A DNA stretch of 64,000 nucleotides from Caryophanales bacterium UBA6985. Lineage in GTDB: Bacteria; Bacillota_I; Bacilli_A; RF39; UBA660. Below the pieces are notes generated by a model. It did no database searches and was not told the origin of the DNA. It was given only the letters and a program-made list of their open reading frames with translations. Positions 32,248-41,604 of this stretch are shown in pieces. A program made the position numbers and the translations under genes. The stretch spans positions 8,609 to 72,608 of the forward strand of contig DJYF01000052.1 of the NCBI GenBank assembly GCA_002450035.1, in the 5' to 3' direction. How positions within the stretch are numbered: the first letter of the stretch is position 1; each line of letters starts with the position of its first letter.

Positions 32248-33669
32248 ATGAATCCAGGAGCAATAGCAAATGCAGCAGGATCTGCAGCCGGTAGTGCTGC
32301 AACAAACGCTGCAGGTAATGTCGCAAGTAATGCTGCAAGCAATGTTGCTAACAATGCAGGAAATATTGCAGGTAAAGCCGCTGCCACAAATGTTCCACAA
32401 CAACCAAAAGTTGGCGCTACTGCACCAGAACCTGGTGCTTCTACTGGTACCGCTCCTAGTATTGATTCTGCTCCAGAAGGTGGTAACAGTACTCTTGATA
32501 AAGTAAAAGATGCTGCTGAAAAGACAGACCAATTATCTGGAGATGAAAACCAAAATGGTGTTCAAGCAGGTGAAGGTGAAGAAGGACCTAAACCTGGAGA
32601 TAAAGTTGATACAGGTAAAAAGATTGGTGAAGATGGACAAGTCGAGGATTCATCTACAGCTAAATCAATAAAAGCAGCAGGAAGAGTTGTTGCTAGAGTA
32701 TACGGTGGTGAAGCTGGAGGCCAAGCTGCTGATATGGTTGCTAAAAGTAAACTAGGAGATAAAGCGATAGGAGTTGTCTCTGACGTTGCTGATAAAGCAC
32801 CAGGAGTTGCACAAGCAACAGAAGTTCTAGATAAAGCAGGTATTGCTGATGGTGTTAATGATGCACTTGATACTTATGAAAAAGCAAAAAGTGGAGATTT
32901 AAAAGGTGCAGCAGAATCTGCAAAGAAAACTAAAAAAGATTTAAAGAAAACAAAAAAATTCATGTTGCCTTTTATTATACTTGGTTCTCTACCAATTATA
33001 ATACCAGCAATTGCAGTTATAGCAGTTGTTGCTGTCGCTGCTCAATCACTTAGTTTTGAATCTACTAAATCCACAGAAGATATATATCAAAATATGTATT
33101 ATTATGAATGGCCTGAACATCCTGAAAATGAATCTGGTGAAGGTGGTGGAGGAGAATCAGGACCATCTTATGGTGGAGATTATGAAGGTGAAGCTGCAAA
33201 AGTACCAAAAAGTGAAAGAATGAAATGGTTATTCCCTGATGGAGTACCAACTACGGAATCAGAAATGCAAAAATATTTAAGTTCAATATCTGTTCCTATA
33301 TGGACTGGATCTGGTACATCAACAATGAATTTAAGAATTCATTCAAAACTTGCTTCTACATATCAAAAGATATTTGAAGAAATGGCAGCAATAAAGTTCC
33401 CAGTTGATCCTAGATGTACAGGAGGATATAATTGGAGACCAATGTCAACAAATCCAAATAAACAATCTTACCATAGTTATGGATCAGTTGTAGACCTTAA
33501 CTGGACTTATAATCCTTTAGTATATGGTACTGGTAATCCTTACTTAGGTATTTCTCCATATGCAATAACTCAAGATGTAGCTAACATTTGGAAAAAGTAT
33601 GGATTCTATTGGGGTGGAGATTGGACTTCATACCAAGATTACATGCATTTTACTTATACAAATAATTAA
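32248..33669 (+). CDS. T4SS-linked M15C peptidase with Ala-rich cytoplasmic region
   Basis: 473 residues. Residues 1-70 are Ala/Asn/Gly-rich low complexity with repeated NAAGN-like units, then a Gly/Glu/Lys-rich cytoplasmic part. A membrane helix lies at about 233-262 and a Gly/Glu linker follows. The outer M15C domain (about 330-473) has zinc ligands His409 and Asp416 (YHSYGSVVDL) and His467 (DYMHF), like phage L-Ala-D-Glu endolysins. It is a second wall-cutting enzyme in the cluster. An AAAGGAGATGG site precedes the ATG. The large cytoplasmic part may dock on the VirB4/VirD4 base (inferred). Confidence 0.83.
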   Translation: MNPGAIANAAGSAAGSAATNAAGNVASNAASNVANNAGNIAGKAAATNVPQQPKVGATAPEPGASTGTAPSIDSAPEGGNSTLDKVKDAAEKTDQLSGDENQNGVQAGEGEEGPKPGDKVDTGKKIGEDGQVEDSSTAKSIKAAGRVVARVYGGEAGGQAADMVAKSKLGDKAIGVVSDVADKAPGVAQATEVLDKAGIADGVNDALDTYEKAKSGDLKGAAESAKKTKKDLKKTKKFMLPFIILGSLPIIIPAIAVIAVVAVAAQSLSFESTKSTEDIYQNMYYYEWPEHPENESGEGGGGESGPSYGGDYEGEAAKVPKSERMKWLFPDGVPTTESEMQKYLSSISVPIWTGSGTSTMNLRIHSKLASTYQKIFEEMAAIKFPVDPRCTGGYNWRPMSTNPNKQSYHSYGSVVDLNWTYNPLVYGTGNPYLGISPYAITQDVANIWKKYGFYWGGDWTSYQDYMHFTYTNN

Positions 33670-33686
33670 AAGAAAGAGTGATTTAT

Positions 33687-34355
33687 ATGAATAATAAGAA
33701 AGTATATGTTATGGTTTTAATTCTTTCTTTTTTTGTTTTAGGAATATACTCAATTAATTCCTTAAATACGCCAACAACAAATATTAATATTAATGTTAAA
33801 ACTTATTTTGATGAAAACTACTTACCAATTGAACAAGTATTTGATGAATATGAACATATAGATGATATACTAGTTGATAACAAATGGGATATTAGTTCAA
33901 GTGAATATATAAAGTTTGATCAATCTACAGCAAGAATATATAAATATGATGAAGAAGGAAAAGAAATTGGTAGATATTCATATAGTATTATAGAAACTCT
34001 AGGAATTAATAAGAGTACAACTGAAAAAACAGATTTATCAATACTTTATAAAATGACTATTAATAATCAACCACAAGATGTATATATGACAATAGTTACA
34101 GAAGATCCAAATACAAAAGTATTATCTTATTATCTAAAATGTGATTATTTTTCAAACAGTTCAGTAAAAATGGATAATACAACAATAAAAGTAGAACCAT
34201 CTACTGTTGAAGAAGAAACAACTACTGTTACAAATGAAAAAGAAAAGAAAATAAATAGTATATATTTAATTGTAATTGGAGTATTTGCTATTATACTTTT
34301 AATTGCAATAATATTTGTTTTATTAAAGTTTGCAAGTGCAGCTAATAAGTATTAG
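33687..34355 (+). CDS. Two-helix membrane protein of the T4SS cluster, unknown
   Basis: 222 residues: N-terminal helix (about 5-24), an outer domain, a Thr-rich stretch (VEEETTTVTNEK) and a C-terminal helix (about 190-215). No family recognised. Position between the M15C peptidase and virD4 suggests a structural or surface component. ATG 33687 is preferred to the GTG at 33678, which belongs to the GAGTGAT ribosome site. Confidence 0.65.
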   Translation: MNNKKVYVMVLILSFFVLGIYSINSLNTPTTNININVKTYFDENYLPIEQVFDEYEHIDDILVDNKWDISSSEYIKFDQSTARIYKYDEEGKEIGRYSYSIIETLGINKSTTEKTDLSILYKMTINNQPQDVYMTIVTEDPNTKVLSYYLKCDYFSNSSVKMDNTTIKVEPSTVEEETTTVTNEKEKKINSIYLIVIGVFAIILLIAIIFVLLKFASAANKY

Positions 34356-34386
34356 TTGACACTCCAGTAAGCAGTAATGTTATTAT
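34356..34386 (+). promoter_or_regulatory. Possible internal promoter before virD4
   Basis: Perfect TTGACA directly after a stop codon, with TATTAT 19 bases on. The 97-base gap before virD4 holds little else, apart from a TATACT at 34425-34430 that could be an alternative -10. Confidence 0.4.
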
Positions 34387-34452
34387 CTAAGCATAAATTT
34401 ATAGAAAAAAGAACGAAAGTATATTATACTATTCGGTGAAAGAAGGGTTATT

Positions 34453-36993
34453 ATGAAGTTCAAGTTTAACGTCACAGCAAAAGATTTTACAACTTTTCTA
34501 ATATTTAGTGCATTCTTACTTATTACCTGTTCTTTAGGTGTAGGTATTGTATTAACTCTACTAAGAGGAGAAGAACTTACTTTAAATCCATTTATTGGTT
34601 TTATGCCAAATAATATATTATTTACATTACTTATATTTTTTGTAGTTGAAATAGTAATATTCTCATCTGTTTCATCAAGTATATTTGAAAAGAGTGATTC
34701 TGCAGGATTCGGACTTTCATTTGGTGAAAAAGATTCAAAAGGATATTCTAGATGGTTAAAAGAAAAAGAAATGAAAAAACAATATAAAATTGTTGAAGTA
34801 GGTGTTCAAGATGCCGATGCTTCAGCAGCTGGTGTTGTTTTAATTAATAATGGGAAAAGAATGTGGGTAGATAATGGTGAATACCACACACTTGTAATCG
34901 GAGTTACTGGTTCAGGTAAAACATCTGCCGTTATTAATCCACTTATATATAGTTTAATTAAAGCTAAAGAATCTATGGTTCTAACAGACCCTAAAGGTGA
35001 ACTTTATAGAACACATGCAAACCACTTAAAAGCACGTGGCTATAATGTTATAGTTTTAAACTTCCGTGAACCTGAAAAAGGTAATGCATGGAATCCATTA
35101 ACACTTCCTTATACTTTATATAAAGAAGGAAATGTTGATAAAGCAGTAGAACTTGTAGATGACGTAGGTAAAAATATCGTTAAAGATGCTAAAGCAGATG
35201 ATCCATTCTGGCAAGATTCTGCTGGTGACTACTTCTCAGGTTGTGCTCTTGGTCTAATTCAAGATGCAAAAGAAGAAGAAGTTAATATTAACTCGATTAA
35301 TATTATGACAACAGTAGGTGAAGAAAAATTCGGTGCTGGATCTAACTATATTAAGGAATACTTTGGACTTAAAGGTGAAGATTCATCAGCATACGTATTT
35401 GCTTCAAATACAATTAACTCACCAACAGAAACAAAAGGTGGTATCCTTTCAACATTTAGACAAAAGATTCGTGTATTCGCATCACGTGAAAATTTATCTG
35501 AAATGCTTTCTCATAGTGACTTTAGTATGGCAGATATTGGTAAAAAACCAACTGCAGTATTTATAGTTATTCATGATGAAAAAACAACATACCATGCTCT
35601 TGCAACAATATTTATTAAACAATGTTACGAAACATTAATTGATGTTGCTCAAGCTAATGGTGGAGCTCTTCCTGTAAGAACAAACTTCTTACTAGATGAG
35701 TTTGCCAACATGCCAGCGTTAAAAGACGTTACAACAATGGTTACAGCAGCACGTTCAAGACATATTAGATTTACATTTATCATTCAAAACTTTGCCCAAT
35801 TAAACGATGTTTATGGTAAAGATGATGCTGAAACAATTCGTTCTAACTGTGGTAACTTAATTTACTTACTTACAACAGAACTTGCAGCTCTTGAAGAAAT
35901 ATCTAAACTATGTGGTGAAGTTAAGAGTAAAAAAGATGATAAGAGTGAATCACATCCATTAATTACTGTTGCTGACTTACAAAAACTACAAATGAATGAA
36001 GTTATCGTTTTAAGAAACAGAGCTCATCCATTTAAAACTAAATTTACTCAAGCATTTAATATCGACTGGGGAGATGAAAAATATCCTGAAGCTGAATTTG
36101 TTACTAGAGAAAAACAACCAATTCAAATATTTGATATTAAAGAATTTGTAAAACTACGTATGAAGTCTAAAATGGGCGCTAATGGTGGAATGCCAGGTGG
36201 AGGACAAAAGAATCCATTTGGTGGGCTTCCAGGAAATCCATTTGCAGCACTTATGGGTGGTGGCCCTGGTTCATCTCCTATGGGTAATCCTATGGCCTCT
36301 TCTTCACCATCTTCAAGAGGAGTATCTCCATTTGAAGAGATGATGAAGAGTAATCAAGGTGGAGCTCGTCCAGTTCCTCCAAGAAACGAAGGACCACAAA
36401 ATAGATCAACTGGATTTAATATTGAAGAATTAATGAAGAAGATTGACGCAAAGATTGCTGAACTTGAAGCAGAAGAAGCAGCTGAAAATGAAGCAAATAA
36501 AGCTAAAGAAACAACTGATTCTAATAAATTTAATCCACTTATTGATGCATCCCCTGCTAAAGACTTAGAAACAAAACCTAAGAGTGATGTATCAAGTGAT
36601 TTAGGAGAGCCAGAAGAAAAAGCAACAACTACATCATCAATTGCATCATTTAGTGAAATGGTTAATAAAGCCATGCATAGTGAACCAACATCATCACCAA
36701 TGGTTACTAATCCAATTGATACTGAAACTAAGGCACCTGTGATGCCTACAGAACCAATTATTAATAAACCATTAGGTGGAATAGTTGATCCAACTAAACA
36801 AATGACTTATGAAATGTACAAGAATGACGCTAATACAAAAGAAATAAAGGTTGAACCTGTTCAACAACAAGAACAAGTACCTCCTCAAACTGTAAAGGAA
36901 ACACCTAAAGTTGAGAAGGTTGAAGTTAAACCAAACCCTTATGATAACGTATCTGACGATCAATTCTTTGATGATTTCTTTGACGAAGAATAA
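34453..36993 (+). CDS. virD4: VirD4/PcfC-type coupling protein
   Basis: 846-residue coupling ATPase. Two N-terminal membrane helices (about 12-35, 50-72), then the motor with Walker A GVTGSGKTS (150-158), LTDPKGEL, Walker B FLLDEFANMP (Asp415-Glu416) and FIIQNFAQL. The motor ends near 560. The last 280 residues are a disordered tail: Gly/Pro/Met-rich (about 575-660), a short coiled coil (KIAELEAEEAAENE), Pro/Lys/Thr-rich, then the acidic aromatic end DDQFFDDFFDEE. VirD4 selects substrates for the channel; normally these are relaxase-DNA complexes, but no relaxase is encoded nearby. Confidence 0.95.
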   Translation: MKFKFNVTAKDFTTFLIFSAFLLITCSLGVGIVLTLLRGEELTLNPFIGFMPNNILFTLLIFFVVEIVIFSSVSSSIFEKSDSAGFGLSFGEKDSKGYSRWLKEKEMKKQYKIVEVGVQDADASAAGVVLINNGKRMWVDNGEYHTLVIGVTGSGKTSAVINPLIYSLIKAKESMVLTDPKGELYRTHANHLKARGYNVIVLNFREPEKGNAWNPLTLPYTLYKEGNVDKAVELVDDVGKNIVKDAKADDPFWQDSAGDYFSGCALGLIQDAKEEEVNINSINIMTTVGEEKFGAGSNYIKEYFGLKGEDSSAYVFASNTINSPTETKGGILSTFRQKIRVFASRENLSEMLSHSDFSMADIGKKPTAVFIVIHDEKTTYHALATIFIKQCYETLIDVAQANGGALPVRTNFLLDEFANMPALKDVTTMVTAARSRHIRFTFIIQNFAQLNDVYGKDDAETIRSNCGNLIYLLTTELAALEEISKLCGEVKSKKDDKSESHPLITVADLQKLQMNEVIVLRNRAHPFKTKFTQAFNIDWGDEKYPEAEFVTREKQPIQIFDIKEFVKLRMKSKMGANGGMPGGGQKNPFGGLPGNPFAALMGGGPGSSPMGNPMASSSPSSRGVSPFEEMMKSNQGGARPVPPRNEGPQNRSTGFNIEELMKKIDAKIAELEAEEAAENEANKAKETTDSNKFNPLIDASPAKDLETKPKSDVSSDLGEPEEKATTTSSIASFSEMVNKAMHSEPTSSPMVTNPIDTETKAPVMPTEPIINKPLGGIVDPTKQMTYEMYKNDANTKEIKVEPVQQQEQVPPQTVKETPKVEKVEVKPNPYDNVSDDQFFDDFFDEE

Positions 36994-37011
36994 TTATTCT
37001 TCGTCTTTTTT
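36982..37011 (+). terminator. Terminator closing the T4SS cluster
   Basis: Palindrome GACGAAGAAT...ATTCTTCGTC with stop codon at its centre and six T after it. Confidence 0.94.
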
Positions 37012-37036
37012 ATGATATAATTTTATTGGTGATGAT

Positions 37037-37639
37037 ATGAATGATCTTGGAAGTGAGTTAACAAGTTTTATTATGTCATTTGGTATATTAGGAGGGCTCT
37101 TAAATAATTTATTTATTATTATTGAAGCAGTTATACCTATGTTACCACTAAGTGCATTTGTTGCCATTAATATAATCATGTATGGGGGAGTAATGGCATT
37201 TTTCTTAAGCTGGATATTTACCATTCTAGGTGGATCTCTTATGTTTTGGATATGCCGTAACAAAATAAAGTCTTTTGTAGATAGAAAAATACAAGAAAAT
37301 GCTAACTTTGATAAAGCACTTAAATTATCAAAACATATAGATAATATGAGTATATCAACACTTAGTGTTTTAATAGCTTGTCCTTTTACACCATCATTTG
37401 TAATAAATGTAGGTGGAGGACTATCTAACATGAGTTTTTTAAAATATATTATATCTATGATAATAGGTAAGTCCTGTATGATTTATTTTTTATGTTATAT
37501 AGGAGATAATATAGTAGAAAGTATAAATAATCCAATGATACTAATTAGAATAATTATATTACTATTAATTGCTTATATAGTAAGTGTAATAGTTAATAAT
37601 ATAGTATCTAAGAAAATTAACAGAAAGAAGGAAAAATAA
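37037..37639 (+). CDS. VTT domain (TVP38/TMEM64-type) membrane protein
   Basis: 200 residues, five to six hydrophobic segments. The early IIIEAVIPMLPLSAFVAIN pattern and the later PFTPSFVINVGGGLSNMSF loop with re-entrant character match the VTT/SNARE-associated family (YdjX, DedA relatives), which move lipids or lipid carriers across the membrane. GGTGATGAT precedes the ATG. It has no link to the T4SS besides adjacency and is followed within two bases by rmuC. Confidence 0.82.
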   Translation: MNDLGSELTSFIMSFGILGGLLNNLFIIIEAVIPMLPLSAFVAINIIMYGGVMAFFLSWIFTILGGSLMFWICRNKIKSFVDRKIQENANFDKALKLSKHIDNMSISTLSVLIACPFTPSFVINVGGGLSNMSFLKYIISMIIGKSCMIYFLCYIGDNIVESINNPMILIRIIILLLIAYIVSVIVNNIVSKKINRKKEK

Positions 37640-37640
37640 T

Positions 37641-38723
37641 ATGAATAATACATTACTAATTATAGTTTTAGTTATATCAGTACTTAGCTTAATTACTAAT
37701 ATAGTAATTATGTTTAAGAAAAATGATAACTCTGAAATAACTAAAGAACTAGGTGAATTTAGAAGAGAAATAACTAAAGAAATTGGAGATTTTAAGTATG
37801 ATTTCTCAAGAAGTTTATCTAATGACTTTGATAAGATTAATGATAAGATTGAAAATAAACTTCTTAGTATAAGTGATCGTGTAAATGAAAGACTAGATAA
37901 CTCTTTAGAGAAAACTAACAAGACATTTAGTAATATCTTAGAACGTTTAACTAAGATAGATGAAGCTCAAAAAAATATAGATTTATTATCTAAAGATATT
38001 ATTAATTTACAAAGTGTACTTACAGACAAGAAGACACGTGGTACATTTGGTGAAATAAATTTAAATTATATTCTTACATCTATATTTGGAGAGAAAAAAG
38101 AAATATATGACTTACAACATAAGATGAGTAATGGTTATATTGCAGACTCAATACTATTTGCTCCAGAACCACTTGGTACAATTTGTATAGACTCTAAGTT
38201 TCCACTTGAAAACTATGAACGTATGTGTGATAGAAAACTAGATCAAGCATCTCGCGATACAGCATTTAAAGCATTCAAAGCAGATGTTAAAAAGCATATT
38301 GATGCTATTAGTTCTAAATATATTATTCCAGGAGAAACTACTAATCAAGCAATCATGTTCTTACCTGCAGAAGCAGTATTTGCAGAACTAAATGCATATC
38401 ATGAAGATTTACTAAAATATGCCTATAACAAGAATGTTTGGATATGTGGTCCAACAACACTTATGGCGACACTAACTACTATTCAAATGATTGTTAAGAA
38501 TATTGAAAGGAATAAATATACTGAAGTAATTCATAATGAACTTAATAAACTTGGTATTGAATTCAGACGTTATAAAGAACGTTGGGATAAACTATCTAAG
38601 AGCATTGATTCAGTATCAAATGAAGTAAGAGATATCAACGTAACAACAGATAAGATTACTAAGAAGTTTGATTTAATTAGTAATGCGGATATTAAAGCAC
38701 TAGACTATAAAGAAGAAGAGTAA
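37641..38723 (+). CDS. rmuC: DNA recombination protein RmuC
   Basis: 360 residues. One N-terminal membrane helix (about 4-23), a coiled-coil region (about 30-125), then a PD-(D/E)xK nuclease-like core with DKKTRGTFGE, DSKFPLENYERM and IMFLPAEAVFAEL. RmuC limits DNA inversions and acts against foreign or damaged DNA. Typical length for Firmicutes. Starts right after the VTT gene. Confidence 0.93.
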   Translation: MNNTLLIIVLVISVLSLITNIVIMFKKNDNSEITKELGEFRREITKEIGDFKYDFSRSLSNDFDKINDKIENKLLSISDRVNERLDNSLEKTNKTFSNILERLTKIDEAQKNIDLLSKDIINLQSVLTDKKTRGTFGEINLNYILTSIFGEKKEIYDLQHKMSNGYIADSILFAPEPLGTICIDSKFPLENYERMCDRKLDQASRDTAFKAFKADVKKHIDAISSKYIIPGETTNQAIMFLPAEAVFAELNAYHEDLLKYAYNKNVWICGPTTLMATLTTIQMIVKNIERNKYTEVIHNELNKLGIEFRRYKERWDKLSKSIDSVSNEVRDINVTTDKITKKFDLISNADIKALDYKEEE

Positions 38724-38746
38724 ATAAGACTATTCTTCTTTTCTTT
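38709..38746 (+). terminator. Probable terminator of rmuC
   Basis: Nine-base stem AAAGAAGAA/TTCTTCTTT with inner AGT/ACT pairing and one mismatch; the T tract is interrupted by C. Confidence 0.6.
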
Positions 38747-38802
38747 GTCTATAAAAATGTACTTGAATATGTTATACTTAGTTAGGTAAGGTGATAAATA
38801 GA

Positions 38803-39504
38803 ATGGAATTTATAGAATTAAAAAATGTCTTTAAAGTATATAAAAATGGTGTATCTGCCTTAGCTGACGTAAGTTTATCAATTAAGAAAGGTGAGTTTGT
38901 TTTCATCATTGGTCAATCTGGCTCAGGTAAATCCACTTTGTCTAAATTATTATATAGAGAAGAAAAACCAAATCGTGGTTCAGTATATGTAGGTGGAGTA
39001 AACGTTTCTAAACTTAGAAATAGTAATGTTTACAAATTAAGAAGAAAGATTGGAGTAGTATTCCAAGACTTTAAACTTCTACCTAAATTAACTGTATATG
39101 AAAATGTTGCTTATCCACTTGAAACATATGGTATGTCTAAAGGTGAAATAAGAACTAAAGTACTTGCAGCTCTAGATACAGTTGGATTAAAGGATAGACT
39201 TCACTCATTTCCAAATGAATTATCAGGTGGAGAACAACAAAGAGTTGGTCTTGCAAGAGCTATAGTAAACGAACCAAAACTAATAATATGTGATGAACCA
39301 ACTGGAGACTTAGATCCAAAATTAAGTCGCGAAGTAATGGATTTCATTGAAAAAATTAATGTTGAACTTGGTTCTACAATTATCATGGCAACACATGATA
39401 AAGAAATAGTTAATAGAATGAAAAAAAGAGTAATATGTCTTCATGATGGAGTAGTAATCTCAGATAAAGAAAAAGGAGGTTATATCGAAGATGAGACTAA
39501 TTAG
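38803..39504 (+). CDS. ftsE: Cell division ATP-binding protein FtsE
   Basis: 233-residue ABC ATPase that, with FtsX, couples division to wall hydrolysis. Walker A GQSGSGKST, LSGGEQQ signature, IICDEPTGDLDP and MATHDKEIV are all present, with FtsE-type LLPKLTVYENVAYPLE. ATG 38803 gives the family start MEFIELKNV; the frame opens at a GTG inside the GGTGAT ribosome site. Overlaps ftsX by 14 bases. Confidence 0.95.
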   Translation: MEFIELKNVFKVYKNGVSALADVSLSIKKGEFVFIIGQSGSGKSTLSKLLYREEKPNRGSVYVGGVNVSKLRNSNVYKLRRKIGVVFQDFKLLPKLTVYENVAYPLETYGMSKGEIRTKVLAALDTVGLKDRLHSFPNELSGGEQQRVGLARAIVNEPKLIICDEPTGDLDPKLSREVMDFIEKINVELGSTIIMATHDKEIVNRMKKRVICLHDGVVISDKEKGGYIEDETN

Positions 39505-40390
39505 AATATTTAATAAAAGTATAAAAGATGCTTTTAAAAGTACATTTAGAAACTTCTCTTTATCAATAGCTTCTATTTCATGTATTACTATTACACTTAT
39601 AATTGTTGCACTTGCATTATTTGCAACTTATAACGTTAATAATATTACAAGAAAGATTGAAGGAGTACTAGAAATAATAGTATTCGTTGATAGAGATGCA
39701 AGTGATGATGAAATTGCTGAATTAAAACAAGAAATAAATACTATTAAGAACGTTGATGAATCTAAAACAGAATATCGTTCTAAAGAAGAACTTGCTGAAA
39801 AACTAAGAAGAGAAGATGAATCCTTTGCATCAATGCTTGATACACTTGATTCAAATCCACTTCAACCAACATTTGTTGTCCTTGTTAAAGACGTAACAAA
39901 GATAAGTGATACAGCAACTAAAATAAAAGGACTACATAGAGTAACTACAGTTAAATATGGAGAATCCTTAGTTAATAAGATGTTAAATGTATTTGGAATG
40001 TTAAGAAATGGCTTTGCAATAGCCGTAATTGCACTTATATTTGTAACAGCCTTCTTAGTAGGAAATACAATTAAGATAACAATATTCTCAAGAAGACAAG
40101 AAATTCAAATCATGAGACTTGTTGGTACAAGTAATACTGTTATTAAATTACCTTTCTTATTTGAAGGTTTAATCCTTGGAGTAATAGGTGGAGCCTTAGC
40201 TTCAATTATTTCTCTATTTGCATATTACTTCTTATATGACTTTACAAATGGAACACTATTTACTAGTCTTGCTCCACTTGTAAATCCATCAACAATTATT
40301 CTAGATACAACTTTAGTATTATTACTAATAGGTGGACTAGTTGGTATGTTTGGTTCACTATTATCTGCTAGAAAGTATTTGAAGATATAA
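39491..40390 (+). CDS. ftsX: Cell division protein FtsX
   Basis: 299 residues: one N-terminal helix (about 22-45), an outer domain (about 50-170) with VFVDRDASDDEI, and three C-terminal helices with FSRRQEIQIMRLVGTSN before the second. FtsX passes the ATPase signal of FtsE to an outer wall hydrolase or activator, here probably the next gene. GAAAAAGGAGG precedes the ATG inside ftsE. Ends in TAATG overlap. Confidence 0.95.
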   Translation: MRLIRIFNKSIKDAFKSTFRNFSLSIASISCITITLIIVALALFATYNVNNITRKIEGVLEIIVFVDRDASDDEIAELKQEINTIKNVDESKTEYRSKEELAEKLRREDESFASMLDTLDSNPLQPTFVVLVKDVTKISDTATKIKGLHRVTTVKYGESLVNKMLNVFGMLRNGFAIAVIALIFVTAFLVGNTIKITIFSRRQEIQIMRLVGTSNTVIKLPFLFEGLILGVIGGALASIISLFAYYFLYDFTNGTLFTSLAPLVNPSTIILDTTLVLLLIGGLVGMFGSLLSARKYLKI

Positions 40391-41595
40391 TGAAGAAACT
40401 AAGAAGTATTTTAATAGTATTTGTTATTATTCTTTGTATTATTATTCCTCTTGGTGCAGAAGCAAAATCAAACGCTAAAACACTAGCAGAATTAAGAAAA
40501 GAATTACAAGCACTTAAGAATAAAGAAGCAAGTAATAAAGCAACAAAGAATCAAACAAAATCTAATATCAATTCTGCTACTAACTCAATAACAAATAAGA
40601 AGTCAGAGATTGAAACAAATACTCAAACAATTAAGGATGCAACAGAAGAGTCCGAAAGACTTACTAAAGAAATAGCAGAGGGTAAGATAGAACTTGAAAA
40701 ATTAGTTGCAGCCTATCAGTTAGCATCAGAAAATAATATATATCTTGAATATGTATTTAATTCTAAAGACTATGAAGACTTGGTATATAGAACAGCTTTA
40801 TCTGAACAAGTAATGTCTTATGTTAATGATGAAATTGATTCATGGAATAATAAGATTGAATATAATAAAGAATTAAAAGTTGAACTTGCAAATAAATCTG
40901 CTCAACTAGAAGAAGATATTAACTCTTTATCATCATCTATTGAAGAATGGGGTAATACTCTAAAACAATTAGATGAAAAAGCTCTTTCAATTACTGATGA
41001 AATTAAGAGTACTCAAGAGTTAATAGATTATTATAAAAATATAGGTTGTGGTGAAAACGAGAACCTAGAATCATGTGTAGCTGTAAAAGGAGATACAATG
41101 TTTATTAGACCTTTATATAAAGGTACTGTAACATCTTACTATGGATATAGAATAAGTCCTATTACAGGTAAAGCACAATCATTCCATAATGGAACAGACA
41201 TAGGTGGAAATTCAGAAGGAACACCAGTATATGCTGTTGCAAATGGTATGGTAGGAAAAATTATTAGAAAAGCTTCTTGTGGTGGTAACCAAGTATTCGT
41301 ATATCATACAGTTAAAGGAGTTAAATATACAACTAACTACATGCATTTATTAACAATAAATGTATCAGTTGGTCAACAAGTTTCATCAGCAACACAAATA
41401 GGTACTGTTGGTGGTGGAAGAGGAACAAGTAGTTATGAAACATGTTCAACTGGTGCTCACTTACACTTAAGTTTAGCAACTGGTTGGTATGGTCAAACAT
41501 ATACATCATATTCTCAATATACATCTCATTTATTAGATGCTAGAAATTATATTAATATACCTAAAATGGGAGTATGGTTCTACGGTAGATATTAG
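40390..41595 (+). CDS. FtsEX partner: coiled-coil M23 murein hydrolase (EnvC/PcsB-like)
   Basis: 401 residues. Signal peptide (1-25, ending in AEA), long coiled coil (about 28-230) and an M23/LytM domain (about 240-385). The zinc residues are kept: His266-x3-Asp270 (HNGTDIG) and His357-x-His359 (HLHLS), unlike E. coli EnvC, whose LytM domain is degenerate. It is therefore likely a hydrolase in its own right, gated by FtsEX at the septum. One-base overlap with ftsX. Confidence 0.92.
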   Translation: MKKLRSILIVFVIILCIIIPLGAEAKSNAKTLAELRKELQALKNKEASNKATKNQTKSNINSATNSITNKKSEIETNTQTIKDATEESERLTKEIAEGKIELEKLVAAYQLASENNIYLEYVFNSKDYEDLVYRTALSEQVMSYVNDEIDSWNNKIEYNKELKVELANKSAQLEEDINSLSSSIEEWGNTLKQLDEKALSITDEIKSTQELIDYYKNIGCGENENLESCVAVKGDTMFIRPLYKGTVTSYYGYRISPITGKAQSFHNGTDIGGNSEGTPVYAVANGMVGKIIRKASCGGNQVFVYHTVKGVKYTTNYMHLLTINVSVGQQVSSATQIGTVGGGRGTSSYETCSTGAHLHLSLATGWYGQTYTSYSQYTSHLLDARNYINIPKMGVWFYGRY

Positions 41596-41604
41596 GAGGT
41601 TTTT

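Larger units (their letters stand above)
23208..37011 (+). other. Type IV secretion system gene cluster (no relaxase)
   Basis: Ten + strand genes, from the VirB6-like protein to VirD4, bounded by the tmk and virD4 terminators. Components seen: VirB6-like, PrgI/VirB3, VirB4-N-like, VirB4, VirB1-like wall hydrolase, two NTF2/VirB8-like candidates, M15C peptidase, unknown two-helix protein, VirD4. Nothing resembling a relaxase, single-strand-binding protein, integrase or replication protein is present, and both flanks are housekeeping genes. Confidence 0.88.

Noticed and set aside
34411..34422. GAACGAAAGTAT before virD4 as a LexA box
   Set aside because: Only the left half-site matches; the right half is GTAT rather than GTTC/GTTT, so SOS control of virD4 is not supported.
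23208..37011. Intact integrative conjugative element
   Set aside because: No relaxase, integrase, excisionase, replication gene or flanking direct repeats were seen, and both flanks are housekeeping genes.
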